A stretch of 64,000 nucleotides of DNA from Nocardia acididurans (GTDB taxonomy: Bacteria; Actinomycetota; Actinomycetes; Mycobacteriales; Mycobacteriaceae), in NCBI RefSeq assembly GCF_016741815.1, contig NZ_JAERRJ010000012.1, positions 124,001-188,000 on the forward strand. Reading direction: 5' to 3'. A model generated the notes under the pieces. The model was not told the DNA's origin, searched no databases, and saw only the letters and a list, made by a program, of their open reading frames with translations. Of this stretch, positions 16,053 through 24,240 are shown in pieces (positions within the stretch are counted from its first letter, which is position 1; every line of letters starts with the position of its first letter). Both the position numbers and the translations under genes were made by a program.

Positions 16053-16094
16053 GCGGGGTGGGGGGAAGGGGGCTGCGCCCCCTGGAACCCCCGC
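16053..16094. repeat. Nested GC hairpin element, copy 1
   Basis: An inner stem GGGGGC/GCCCCC with a 3-base loop is enclosed by an outer stem GCGGGG/CCCCGC. The layout (run of G, short loop, run of C, a few bases with GGAA, second run of C) recurs at 45307-45339. It lies between two SDR genes of the same operon and may attenuate transcription. Confidence 0.55.
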
Positions 16095-16096
16095 TC

Positions 16097-16828
16097 TTAC
16101 TGGGTGGTGAAGCCGCCGTCGGCGATGAATTCCGACCCGGTGCTGTAGGAGGAGTCGTCGGAGAGGAGGAACAGCACCAGGTTGGCGAGCTCCTCCGGCG
16201 TGCCCGGCCGCGAAATCGGCTGATTCGCGGCGATATTCGCCGAGCGCGCGGACGCCGCGACCATCTCGGTGGCCACGATGCCCGGATGCACCGAGTTGAC
16301 GCGGATGTTGTCGGCGGCGAACTCCTGCGCGGCGGTCTTGGTCATCCCGCGCACGGCCCACTTGGAGGCCACATAGCCGAGGATGTTGGAGTAGCCGATC
16401 AGCCCGCCCGTGGACGAGATGTTGACGATCGACCCGACGCCCGCGCGCCGCATGGACGCCACCACGGACTTCATGCCGAGGAAGACGCCGAGCTGGTTGA
16501 CGTCGATCACCTTGCGGTAGTCGGCTTCCGACAGCTTCTCGATCGGATCCACGTGCACGATGCCCGCATTGTTGACCAGGCCGGTGACCGGGCCGAAATG
16601 ATTCTCGGCGGTGGCCACGACGTCGAGCCACGCCGCCTCGGAGGTCACGTCGAGTGGCAGAAACAGTGCGCTGGAACCGATTTCGGCGGCCAGCGCCGCA
16701 CCCTCCTCGGCGAGCACATCGGTGATGGTCACCTGCGCACCCTCGGCGGCGAGTTTGCGCGCGAAGGCCGCGCCCATCCCCCGCGCGCCGCCGGTGACGA
16801 TCACATGTTTGGCGTCGACCCGTCCCAT
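16097..16828 (-). CDS. SDR family oxidoreductase, 243 residues (3-alpha/20-beta-hydroxysteroid dehydrogenase-like)
   Basis: It has 'VIVTGGARGMGAAFARKLAA', 'TGLVNNAGIVHVDP', 'SIVNISSTGGL', catalytic 'YVASKWAVRGMTKTAA' and the C-terminal 'LVLFLLSDDSSYSTGSEFIA'. The pattern resembles bacterial hydroxysteroid dehydrogenases and FabG-like reductases. The ATG at 16828 is set by the glycine motif starting seven residues later. The start lies one base past the stop of the KstD gene, so the two are almost certainly co-translated. The context favours a steroid-like substrate, as inference. Confidence 0.92.
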   Translation of the reverse strand: MGRVDAKHVIVTGGARGMGAAFARKLAAEGAQVTITDVLAEEGAALAAEIGSSALFLPLDVTSEAAWLDVVATAENHFGPVTGLVNNAGIVHVDPIEKLSEADYRKVIDVNQLGVFLGMKSVVASMRRAGVGSIVNISSTGGLIGYSNILGYVASKWAVRGMTKTAAQEFAADNIRVNSVHPGIVATEMVAASARSANIAANQPISRPGTPEELANLVLFLLSDDSSYSTGSEFIADGGFTTQ

Positions 16829-16829
16829 A

Positions 16830-18494
16830 TCAGTTCTCCTCGAGATCGGCGAGGTGGTTGGCGGCGATATAGCCGAACACCATGGCGGGGCCGATGGTCG
16901 CGCCCGCGCCGGCGTAGTCGTTGCCCATGACGGCGGCCGAGTTGTTGCCCGCCGCGTACAGGCCCGCGATGACATCGCCCTGGTCGTTCAGCACGCGGGC
17001 GTGCTCGTCGGTGACCAGGCCGCCCTTGGTGCCGAGATCGCCGGGCACCATCTCGACCGCGTAGAACGGGCCGCGCTCGAGCGGGGCCAGCGTCGGATTC
17101 GGCTTGACGGTCGGGTCGCCGTAGTAGCGGTCGTAGGCCGAGTCGCCGCGCAGGAAGTCCTCGTCGCGGCCCTTGCGCGCGAAGCCGTTGAACCGCTCCA
17201 CGGTGGCGGCCAGCTTGTCGGCGGGAAGGCCCACCTCGGCGGCCAGTTCGGCGAGGGTGTCGGCCTGCTTGATGATGCCCGCGTCGAAATACTTCTGCGG
17301 CAGCGGTCGCTTGGGGAAATTGCCCAGGAACAGATACCGGTCGCGGAAGTTCTGGTCGAAGATGAAATGCGCCGGAATGCTGCCGGGCACCTTCTGTTCC
17401 TCGGCGTACATGGTGTGCACGACGTTCACGTACGGCGCGGATTCGTTGACGAAGCGTTCGCCATTGGCGTTCACCACGATCGCGCCCGGCTGCGAGCGCT
17501 CGGCCAGCATGAAGAACGGCGGCCCGTCGGGGTTGCGCACCGAGGGGCCCCACCACGCGTCGTCCATGAGATCGACCGCGGCACCGGCCTTCTGGCCCGC
17601 GACAATGCCCTCGCCGACATTCTCCGTCGCGCCGACGGTCCACGCGGTGTTCTGCGGGCCGTCGATGTACTGCTTGCGCATCTCCAGGTTGTGCTCGAAG
17701 CCGCCCGCGGCCAGCACCACACCACGGCGCGCCTTGATCACCACGGACCGGCCCTCGTGCTCGGCGCGCACGCCGACCACGGTGTCGCCCTCGGTGATCA
17801 GTTCGGTGAGCGGGGTGTTCAGCCACACCGGCACACCGGCGTCACGCAGCGACAGCCACAGCCGCGCCGCGAGGGCCTTGCCGAGGCTCAGCGGCTTCGC
17901 GCCCTTGAGCAGGTTGAGCGCGGTCTTCGCACCCACCTTCATGGCGGTCTTCTTACCCGCCCAGGTGCGCGCGATCATGTTCAGATCGTGGAAATCGCTG
18001 ACGGTGATGGCGATTCCCTTGGGTGCGGACATGGTCGGCTGGTTGATCTTGTGCAGATCGCCGCCCAGCAGGCGGCCGTCGATCGGCCTCGGTTCGATAC
18101 TGCGGCCCTGCGCCAACCCGCCCGGGTACTCCGGGTGGTAGTCGGAATAGCCGCGGTCGTACACGAAATCCCAGTGCGCGGACCGCGCGCCGAGGTAGTC
18201 GAACATGGCCGGGCCGTTGTCCAGGAAAGCGCGCTGCTTGGCCTCCGGAACCCGGCCTCCCACAACGGCTTTCAGATAGGTGCGGGCCAGCTCCGGACTG
18301 TCCGGCACCCCGGCCGCGCGCAGCACGGGATTGTTCGGCACCCAGATGCCGCCGCCCGAGCGCGCGGTGGAGCCGCCGAACAGGCGGCTCTTCTCGATGA
18401 GCGTGACCGACAGGCCACGGTAGGCGGCCGTCAGCGCGGCGGTCATACCCGCCGCACCGGAGCCCACGACGACGACGTCGAATTCGAATTCCAT
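16830..18494 (-). CDS. kstD: 3-ketosteroid delta1-dehydrogenase (KstD-like flavoprotein)
   Basis: This 554-residue FAD enzyme would introduce the C1-C2 double bond in ring A of 3-ketosteroids, a key step before ring opening. The N-terminal FAD motif 'VVVVGSGAAGMTAALTAAYR' is followed by 'LFGGSTARSGGGIWVPNNPV', 'GVVLAAGGFEHNLEMRK' and the C-terminal 'GLYAAGNNSAAVMGNDYAGA' with 'GATIGPAMVFGYIAANHLA'. These are the hallmarks of KstD and close relatives such as delta4-dehydrogenases. Length and motifs fit; the exact regiochemistry is inferred. It lies 9 bp after one SDR and 1 bp before another, in a tight operon. Confidence 0.88.
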   Translation of the reverse strand: MEFEFDVVVVGSGAAGMTAALTAAYRGLSVTLIEKSRLFGGSTARSGGGIWVPNNPVLRAAGVPDSPELARTYLKAVVGGRVPEAKQRAFLDNGPAMFDYLGARSAHWDFVYDRGYSDYHPEYPGGLAQGRSIEPRPIDGRLLGGDLHKINQPTMSAPKGIAITVSDFHDLNMIARTWAGKKTAMKVGAKTALNLLKGAKPLSLGKALAARLWLSLRDAGVPVWLNTPLTELITEGDTVVGVRAEHEGRSVVIKARRGVVLAAGGFEHNLEMRKQYIDGPQNTAWTVGATENVGEGIVAGQKAGAAVDLMDDAWWGPSVRNPDGPPFFMLAERSQPGAIVVNANGERFVNESAPYVNVVHTMYAEEQKVPGSIPAHFIFDQNFRDRYLFLGNFPKRPLPQKYFDAGIIKQADTLAELAAEVGLPADKLAATVERFNGFARKGRDEDFLRGDSAYDRYYGDPTVKPNPTLAPLERGPFYAVEMVPGDLGTKGGLVTDEHARVLNDQGDVIAGLYAAGNNSAAVMGNDYAGAGATIGPAMVFGYIAANHLADLEEN

Positions 18495-18503
18495 TGCGTT
18501 TCC

Positions 18504-19259
18504 TCAGTATCCGCAGCTGGTGAGCATGCCGCCGTCGACGACGAATTCGCCGCCGGTGCAGTAGCTGGAGGCATCGGAGGCCAGGAACAACGCCACCTCG
18601 GACACCTCCACCGGCTGACCCCAGCGCGGGATGGGCAGTTCGGAGAAGAAGCTGTTGCCGTCCACCCCGGAGGCGCCCGCCACGGCGGCGGTCATCGGGG
18701 TGGCGATACCGCCGGGATGCACGGAATTCACCCGGATACCCGAGTGCCCGAGCTCCCGCGCGGCCGACTTGGTGAGCCCGCGCAGCGCGAATTTGCTCGC
18801 GCTGTACGCGGATAGCCCGGCAGCGCCGACGAAGCCCTCGACCGAGGAAACGTTGACGATGGAACCCCCACCGGACTCGGTCATGGCGGGCGCGGCGGCC
18901 CGGATACCGAGGAAAGCACCGGTGACGTTGATGTTCTGGATGAGATTCCACTCGTCCAGGCTCATGTCCAGAATGCGCTTGAAGCGCAGGATACCTGCAT
19001 TGTTGACCAGCACATCGAGCCGGCCGAACGCCTCGGTGGTCGCGGAAACCGCTGCGGTCCAGTCGGATTCGCTGGTCACATCGTGGTGCACGTAGCGCGC
19101 GGTGTCGCCGAGCTCGGCGGCGAGCGCCTTGCCCTCGTCGTCGAGCACATCACCGAACACCACCCGCGCGCCCTCGGCCACGAAGCGGCGCACATGCTCC
19201 GCACCCATGCCGCGAGCGCCACCCGTAACCAGCGCGACCTTCCCGTCCAGCTGTCCCAC
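18504..19259 (-). CDS. SDR family oxidoreductase, 251 residues
   Basis: This classical SDR has 'VALVTGGARGMGAEHVRRFV', 'DVLVNNAGILRFKR', 'GSIVNVSSVEGFVG', catalytic 'YSASKFALRGLTKSAA' and 'ALFLASDASSYCTGGEFVVD'. It is very similar in plan to the SDRs at 16097 and 20613, and the acidic residue after the second strand ('VVFGDVLDDEG') suggests NAD preference. It is the first gene of the minus-strand operon and is divergent from the LLM gene at 19473. A strong nested hairpin lies in its leader. Confidence 0.92.
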   Translation of the reverse strand: MGQLDGKVALVTGGARGMGAEHVRRFVAEGARVVFGDVLDDEGKALAAELGDTARYVHHDVTSESDWTAAVSATTEAFGRLDVLVNNAGILRFKRILDMSLDEWNLIQNINVTGAFLGIRAAAPAMTESGGGSIVNVSSVEGFVGAAGLSAYSASKFALRGLTKSAARELGHSGIRVNSVHPGGIATPMTAAVAGASGVDGNSFFSELPIPRWGQPVEVSEVALFLASDASSYCTGGEFVVDGGMLTSCGY

Positions 19260-19284
19260 TCTGTGAGTCCTTCCGAAGCGTCGT

Positions 19285-19346
19285 CCCCACTTCTGGAACA
19301 GACCCTGCGCCGCGCCCGTCGCGCGGCGCAGGAGAGAGAAGTGGGG
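19285..19346 (-). promoter_or_regulatory. Large nested hairpin in the leader of the KstD operon
   Basis: A 12-bp perfect inner stem (CCTGCGCCGCGC/GCGCGGCGCAGG, loop CCGTC) sits inside a 10-bp outer stem (CCCCACTTCT/AGAAGTGGGG). It begins 26 bp upstream of the SDR start at 19259. It could be an attenuator or an untranslated-leader structure. A further TGGAACA/TGTTCCA pair partly overlaps it. The rest of the 213-bp divergent interval shows no clear operator. Confidence 0.5.
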
Positions 19347-19472
19347 TGTTCCACCGACGCTAAGGCGATCGATTCAGGGGGGCACGGTGTGGTCCCGGCC
19401 ACTGAGACATCCGAATGACCTCAGGTTATGGGTCCTGAACTATTCCAACTAGGCATAGCGGCAGGAGCCCTG

Positions 19473-20600
19473 ATGAAGTTCTCGATGATCTTCGAAGCGC
19501 AGATGACCGATCCCACCGCCGAGCACGAGGCGCAGGTGCTGCGCGACTGCGTCGAACAGGCGGTGCTCGCCGATCAGGTCGGGTTCGACACGGTGTGGGC
19601 GGTCGAGCATCACGGGCTCAAGTGGTACGCGCACATGAGCGCGCCGGAGATCTTCCTGACCTGGGTGGCGGCCAGGACCGAACGGATCCGGATCGGGCAC
19701 GGCGTGGTGTGCATGCCGTTCAACTTCAACCACCCGGTGCGGGCGGCCGAACGCGCGGCCATGCTGGACGTGCTCTCCGGCGGACGACTGAACCTGGGCG
19801 CGGGGCGCGGAGCGACCGCCGTGGAGACCTCCATGTGCGGGGTGGATCCCGACCGCACCTATCAGGAGGTCGAGGAATCACTGCGCATGATCGCCGCCGC
19901 CTGGCAGGATCCGGACGGCGAATTCGAGTACCACGGTGAGCTTCTGGATATCTCGCCGCACCACCTGCTGCCCCGGCCGGTGCAGCGACCGCATCCGCCG
20001 CTGTTCATGGCGTGCACCAAGAAGGACACGCTGAAACTGGCCGCCGACTACGGAATCGGCGCGCTGGTACTGGGTTTCGCGGGGGTCGAGGAGATCGCCG
20101 AACTGCGGCGGATCTACGACACCGCGATTGCCGAGCGCACCGGGGAGCGGTTGGTATCCACCGTGGTCAACGATCATTTCGCGGCGCTGTGCCCGACCAT
20201 CGTGCTCGACGATCGCGAGCAGGCCCGGCAGATCGGGGCGCGCGGGCAGCGCTTCTTCGCGCAATCCATCAAGTACTACTACGGCGCGGGACCGGTGCCC
20301 GACGAAGCCGTGGACCCGACCGCCGACGCCGTCGCCGAGATGCGGGCCGCCGCCGAGGAGCACGTGGCCTATCTGCACGAGGCCAGGATCCCCGTGAAGA
20401 CCGGGGCCACAGCGATTTTCAACACCGAACACGCCTACGGCAACGCCGACGACGCCATCGCGTACGTGGAACGGCTCCAGGAGGCGGGCGCGGACGAGAT
20501 CCTGTGCCTGATCCAGATGGGCACCGTGCCGCAGGAGGCGTGCCTCGAAACCATCCGTCAGTGGGGCGAAAAGGTCATCCCACATTTCCGCGCGAAGTAG
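19473..20600 (+). CDS. LLM-class flavin-dependent monooxygenase, 375 residues
   Basis: This is a bacterial-luciferase-like TIM barrel. It begins 'MKFSMIFEAQMTDPTAEHEA', followed by 'FDTVWAVEHHGLKWYAHMSA', 'TERIRIGHGVVCMPFNFNHP' and 'LDVLSGGRLNLGAGRGATAV'. It is longer than the LLM protein at 14110 and resembles the alkane-monooxygenase-like LLM group that uses reduced FMN. GCAGGAG precedes the ATG at 19473. It is followed 12 bp later by an SDR and then an esterase, and it is divergent from the KstD operon. The four-enzyme combination suggests breakdown of a cyclic substrate by monooxygenation and ester cleavage. Confidence 0.88.
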   Translation: MKFSMIFEAQMTDPTAEHEAQVLRDCVEQAVLADQVGFDTVWAVEHHGLKWYAHMSAPEIFLTWVAARTERIRIGHGVVCMPFNFNHPVRAAERAAMLDVLSGGRLNLGAGRGATAVETSMCGVDPDRTYQEVEESLRMIAAAWQDPDGEFEYHGELLDISPHHLLPRPVQRPHPPLFMACTKKDTLKLAADYGIGALVLGFAGVEEIAELRRIYDTAIAERTGERLVSTVVNDHFAALCPTIVLDDREQARQIGARGQRFFAQSIKYYYGAGPVPDEAVDPTADAVAEMRAAAEEHVAYLHEARIPVKTGATAIFNTEHAYGNADDAIAYVERLQEAGADEILCLIQMGTVPQEACLETIRQWGEKVIPHFRAK

Positions 20601-20612
20601 AAGGAACTCCGA

Positions 20613-21368
20613 ATGACTGATCTGACAGGCAAAGTCGCCCTGATCACCGGCGCGGCCCGCGGGCAGGGCGCGGCCGAGGCGCGGCTGTTCGCCGAGCGCG
20701 GCGCGCAGGTGGTCATCACCGACGTGCTGGAGACCGAGGGCAAGGAACTGGCCGAATCCATCGGCGCGGCAGCACGATTCGTGCGCCACGACGTCACCGA
20801 CGCGGACAGCTGGAATGCCGCTGTGGCCGAAGCGGTCTCGTCCTTCGGCAAGCTCGACGTGCTGGTCAACAATGCCGCCATCTACACCATGAAGCCGCTG
20901 GTGGAGACGAGTGCCGAAGAGCTGGAACGGATTCTGAAGGTGAATCTGGTCGGCGCGTTCCACGGCATCAAGGCCGTCATCCCCGCCATGACCGAGGCCG
21001 GCGGCGGGTCCATCGTCAATATCTCCTCGCAGGCCGGGCTCGAGGGGCTGATGAACCACTCCGCCTACGGCTCCTCCAAGTGGGGTCTGCGCGGCCTCAC
21101 CAAGATCGCTTCGCTGGAGCTGGGCCCGCAGCAGATCCGGGTCAATTCGGTGCATCCCGGCCCCATCGCCACCCCGATGGTGCCCTACCTGACCACCGGT
21201 CCCGGCAGCTTCCCCACCCTGCCGCTGGAGCGCACCGGCCTGCCCGAGGAGGTCGCCGAACTCGTCGCCTTCCTCGCCTCCGACGCCGCCGCCTACATCA
21301 CCGGCGCGGAGGTCACCGTCGACGGCGGCCTCGCCGCGGGCAAATTCATCCCCCGGAACATGCAGTAG
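20613..21368 (+). CDS. SDR family oxidoreductase, 251 residues
   Basis: It has 'VALITGAARGQGAAEARLFA', 'DVLVNNAAIYTMKP', 'SIVNISSQAGLEGL', catalytic 'YGSSKWGLRGLTKIAS' and C-terminal 'VAFLASDAAAYITGAEVTVD'. It is a paralogue of the SDRs at 16097 and 18504. The ATG at 20613 follows AAGGAACT and lies 12 bp after the LLM gene. It probably interconverts a secondary alcohol and ketone in the same pathway; the substrate is not known. Confidence 0.92.
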   Translation: MTDLTGKVALITGAARGQGAAEARLFAERGAQVVITDVLETEGKELAESIGAAARFVRHDVTDADSWNAAVAEAVSSFGKLDVLVNNAAIYTMKPLVETSAEELERILKVNLVGAFHGIKAVIPAMTEAGGGSIVNISSQAGLEGLMNHSAYGSSKWGLRGLTKIASLELGPQQIRVNSVHPGPIATPMVPYLTTGPGSFPTLPLERTGLPEEVAELVAFLASDAAAYITGAEVTVDGGLAAGKFIPRNMQ

Positions 21369-21382
21369 CACAGCAGGATTCA

Positions 21383-21408
21383 CGGCCCGCCGCGAATCCG
21401 GCGGGCCG
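21383..21408 (+). terminator. Intercistronic hairpin between SDR and esterase genes
   Basis: A 9-bp perfect stem CGGCCCGCC/GGCGGGCCG with an 8-base loop lies 15 bp after the SDR stop, in the 63-bp gap before the esterase gene. It could stop part of the transcripts or stabilise the upstream message. Confidence 0.5.
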
Positions 21409-21431
21409 ACGAGGGCCGGAAGGAATTCGCA

Positions 21432-22391
21432 ATGCCCCTCTCCCCCGAATGGCGGGCCTTCACCGACGCCGCCACCGCCGCCTTCCCCGAACTCGGCACC
21501 AAGGTGGTCGACGCCACCGAGGCGCGGGCCTTCCTGGCAGCCCGGCCCGTCGCCGCCGTCGAACCGATTCCCGTTGCGGGCGTGGAGGAATGGCTGGTTC
21601 CCGGCCCGGTCGACGCACCCGAGGTGCCGGTGCGGCTGTACCGGCCGCTGGACGCCGAGAAGACACCCGGCGTCGTGGTCTTCTATCACGGCGGCGGCTT
21701 CGTGCTGTGCAATCTCGACAGCCACGACCGGTTCTGCCGCACCATGGCCAATGCGGCGGGCGTCATCGTCGTCTCCGTGGACTACCGCCGCGCTCCCGAC
21801 GCCCGCTTCCCCGCCGCGGCCGCCGACGCGTACGCGGTACTGCGCTGGGTCGCCGACCATGCCGAATCCCTGGGCGGCGATCCGGAACGCCTCGCCGTGG
21901 CCGGAGACAGCGCGGGCGGCAACCTGGCCACCGTGGCCGCCATCCAGGCCCGCGACAACGGCGGACCCGATATCGCCTTCCAGATGCTGCTGTACCCGAT
22001 GCTGGACCCGGCCTGCGACAGCGGCTCCTACACCGAGAACGCCGACGGCTACTTCACCACCGCCGCCCAATTGCGTTGGTACTGGCGGCAATACCTCACC
22101 GCCGAGACCGACGCCGCCGATCCGCTCGCCAACCCGATGATCGCCGACCTGACCGGACTGCCGCCCGCCTACATCGCCACCGCGGAATTCGATCCCCTGC
22201 GCGACGAGGGCGAGACCTACGGCCGGCTGCTGCGCGACGCGGGCGTGGAGGCCGAGATCCACCGGTGGAACGGCACCATTCACGGCTTCATGTCGATGGC
22301 CTGGCATCTGCGCGAAACTCAGCGCGCGAATAACGCGGCATTCGGCGCATTGCGCCGGTCATTGGCCAGATCCCATTCCGAAATGGGCTGA
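21432..22391 (+). CDS. Alpha/beta hydrolase, HSL-family esterase/lipase
   Basis: This 319-residue serine hydrolase is of the hormone-sensitive-lipase family. It has the oxyanion motif HGGGF in 'VVVFYHGGGFVLCNLDSHDR', nucleophile elbow GDSAGG in 'LAVAGDSAGGNLATVAA', the acid region 'ATAEFDPLRDEGETYGR' and catalytic histidine in 'NGTIHGFMSMAW'. It would hydrolyse short-chain or bulky carboxyl esters in the cytoplasm. After the LLM monooxygenase it could open an ester or lactone formed by oxygen insertion; this is an inference from gene order. Confidence 0.92.
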   Translation: MPLSPEWRAFTDAATAAFPELGTKVVDATEARAFLAARPVAAVEPIPVAGVEEWLVPGPVDAPEVPVRLYRPLDAEKTPGVVVFYHGGGFVLCNLDSHDRFCRTMANAAGVIVVSVDYRRAPDARFPAAAADAYAVLRWVADHAESLGGDPERLAVAGDSAGGNLATVAAIQARDNGGPDIAFQMLLYPMLDPACDSGSYTENADGYFTTAAQLRWYWRQYLTAETDAADPLANPMIADLTGLPPAYIATAEFDPLRDEGETYGRLLRDAGVEAEIHRWNGTIHGFMSMAWHLRETQRANNAAFGALRRSLARSHSEMG

Positions 22392-22516
22392 CCTGCAGAA
22401 AGTCACATTATTCTGAATTTGTGGCAACCCTCACCAACTGCTAACGCTTTTTTGTGACAGCCGAAGTCCTTTTGGTACTCATAGCTGTCCGTTATCAAGT
22501 GTGCTTGGAGAGTGTT

Positions 22517-23383
22517 TTGCGCAAGTTCTCGCGTTTCGTCTCGATTGTGTCGCTGTCGATCATCGCGGCGGCGCCGGTGAGCTTGGTGAATACCGCGGCG
22601 CACGCCGAACCGAATTCCACTGTGAATGCAGTGAATTCACCGCTCACCGAATCGGAGAAGGCCGAGCTGATTCAGCTCTCGAATCCGGCGACACTGCATG
22701 ATCTGCACGACGGACAGGACCGCATCGAGCGGATCGCGCGGATCCTGGTGGACCGCCACGACCGGCGCGGCATCTTCGCCGTCTTCTATCGCAATATCCT
22801 GCGCGACGCGAACCCGCTGCTGGACGCGGGCGACTTCGACGATCCGGCGTGGGCGCGCCGGGTCAGCTTCGCGTTCTTCCACTCCTACCTGGAGAACCTG
22901 CACGGGCACCTGACCGGCGGCGCGGTGACGCCGAGCTGGCAGCGGTACTACAGCTTCGCGGCCGATCCGAGCCGCAGCGCGGGCCGGGTGGCCGCGGCGG
23001 GCCTGGACGCGCACCTGCTCATCGACTTCCCGCAGGCCGTCGCCGACACCGGCACCCAGCTGCGCAACACCCGCGACTTCTTCGCCATCGGTGATTCGCT
23101 GATCGGCACCACCACCGCGATCACCGACGAGCTCGCCGCGGTGTACGGGGCGAAGCTCGGCGACTTCTTCCACCTGTATTTCGTCGGCAGGGTCGGCGAC
23201 CGGGTCCTGGGTGACGGCAGCACCAGCTACGTCATGTTCCAGGGCGTGCGCAGCACCTCGCTCACCTCCGGTATCGCCATGCAGAATCCGGTCACCGATA
23301 TGCCGGCCGTCGCCGGGATGCATTCGCTCTACGACACCGCCGAAACCGTCTTCGACGGACTGGAATTCACCGGATTGATCTGA
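22517..23383 (+). CDS. Secreted DUF5995-like protein
   Basis: This 288-residue protein has a Sec signal peptide ('FVSIVSLSIIAAAPVSLVNT', cleavage after AHA). The helical mature domain contains 'RIERIARILVDRHDRRGIFA', 'WARRVSFAFFHSYLENLHGH', 'GLDAHLLIDFPQAVADTGTQ' and 'LGDFFHLYFVGRVGDR'. This matches my memory of the DUF5995 group, which is common in Nocardia and Streptomyces and has no known function. I chose the TTG at 22517 because GGAGAG precedes it and the signal peptide then has a basic start (RKFSR). The upstream frame from 22454 looks non-coding. Confidence 0.7.
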   Translation: MRKFSRFVSIVSLSIIAAAPVSLVNTAAHAEPNSTVNAVNSPLTESEKAELIQLSNPATLHDLHDGQDRIERIARILVDRHDRRGIFAVFYRNILRDANPLLDAGDFDDPAWARRVSFAFFHSYLENLHGHLTGGAVTPSWQRYYSFAADPSRSAGRVAAAGLDAHLLIDFPQAVADTGTQLRNTRDFFAIGDSLIGTTTAITDELAAVYGAKLGDFFHLYFVGRVGDRVLGDGSTSYVMFQGVRSTSLTSGIAMQNPVTDMPAVAGMHSLYDTAETVFDGLEFTGLI

Positions 23384-23446
23384 GCCGACTACTGCCGCCG
23401 GGCCGCCGGACCGTCTAGCATCACCCTGGTTCATCTGTTTGAAACA

Positions 23447-23875
23447 ATGGGGATTCTCTTGTCGGTCACACGCTTTGGCGGTATCGCCGCCGTATCCATT
23501 GCCTGCACCCTGGGCGCAACCGGAATCGCGGAGGCCGCACCGCAGTATTACGGGGCCATCGCACTCTCGCGCCTGCAGAACCGGGCGATCACCGTCACCG
23601 ATCAGCAGAGCAAGGTATCGGCCGATGCCGCCGCCATTCGCGACTGCGACTTCTACGACTGCGAAATCGTGCTGCGCTTCAGCAACGGCTGCGCCGCGAT
23701 AGTCCAAGGCGCGGACGGGAAGTGGGGGTGGGCCACCGGCGGCACCCGCGAGGAGGCCGAGCAGATCGCGGTGGCGAGCCTCGGGGAATCCAACCCGCCC
23801 TTCCCCGATCTCGGCAGCGCCACCGCGCGGGCGGCGAGCGTCGTCGCCTCCACCTGCACCAAGAACGCGGGCTAA
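23447..23875 (+). CDS. Secreted DUF4189 family protein
   Basis: This 142-residue protein has a signal peptide ('FGGIAAVSIACTLGATGIAE', cleavage near AEA). The mature domain shows the DUF4189 pattern: 'YYGAIALS', paired cysteines in 'RDCDFYDCEIVLRFSNGCAA', and 'GKWGWATGGTREEAEQIAVA'. Members are small extracytoplasmic proteins of unknown role in Nocardia and Mycobacterium. The stop overlaps the convergent DUF5313 gene by four bases. A TTG at 23459 is an alternative start. Confidence 0.8.
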   Translation: MGILLSVTRFGGIAAVSIACTLGATGIAEAAPQYYGAIALSRLQNRAITVTDQQSKVSADAAAIRDCDFYDCEIVLRFSNGCAAIVQGADGKWGWATGGTREEAEQIAVASLGESNPPFPDLGSATARAASVVASTCTKNAG

Positions 23876-24240
23876 CGCTGGTAGCGGGCCTCGTAGGCGG
23901 CGCGTTCGGCGGCGCGGCGCGAGGCCCGCGCCGGATTCTCCAGATCCTGCGGGAAGCCGTGCTTGGCCAGGCGGTAGCCACGGTTCATCGGCATGTAGGC
24001 GACGATGTAGAACACGGCCAGCAGCACTGCCAGCAGGATCATCGAACCGCGCAGCCACAGTTCCCCGGGGAACAGCAGGAACAGCGCGAAGATCGGGGTC
24101 AGCGGGACCAGCCCGCGCACGATATGCCTTGGCACAGCCCAGTTTCCGGTGAGGTCGTTGCGGACCCACTCGCGCATGGAGTCCGGCAGGCGGCCGCCGC
24201 AGGCGTAGCCGAGCCACTGAAGCGGGTTGGGGCGCTTCAT
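23872..24240 (-). CDS. DUF5313 family membrane protein
   Basis: This 122-residue protein begins 'MKRPNPLQWLGYACGGRLPD', then 'WVRNDLTGNWAVPRHIVRGL'. It has two membrane helices ('LTPIFALFLLFP' and 'GSMILLAVLLAVFYIVAYM') and a basic C-terminus. The layout matches DUF5313, found in mycobacteria and Nocardia, with no known function. It overlaps the MarR regulator stop by four bases (ATGA) and is therefore co-expressed with it. That makes it a candidate target or partner of the redox response. Confidence 0.85.
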   Translation of the reverse strand: MKRPNPLQWLGYACGGRLPDSMREWVRNDLTGNWAVPRHIVRGLVPLTPIFALFLLFPGELWLRGSMILLAVLLAVFYIVAYMPMNRGYRLAKHGFPQDLENPARASRRAAERAAYEARYQR

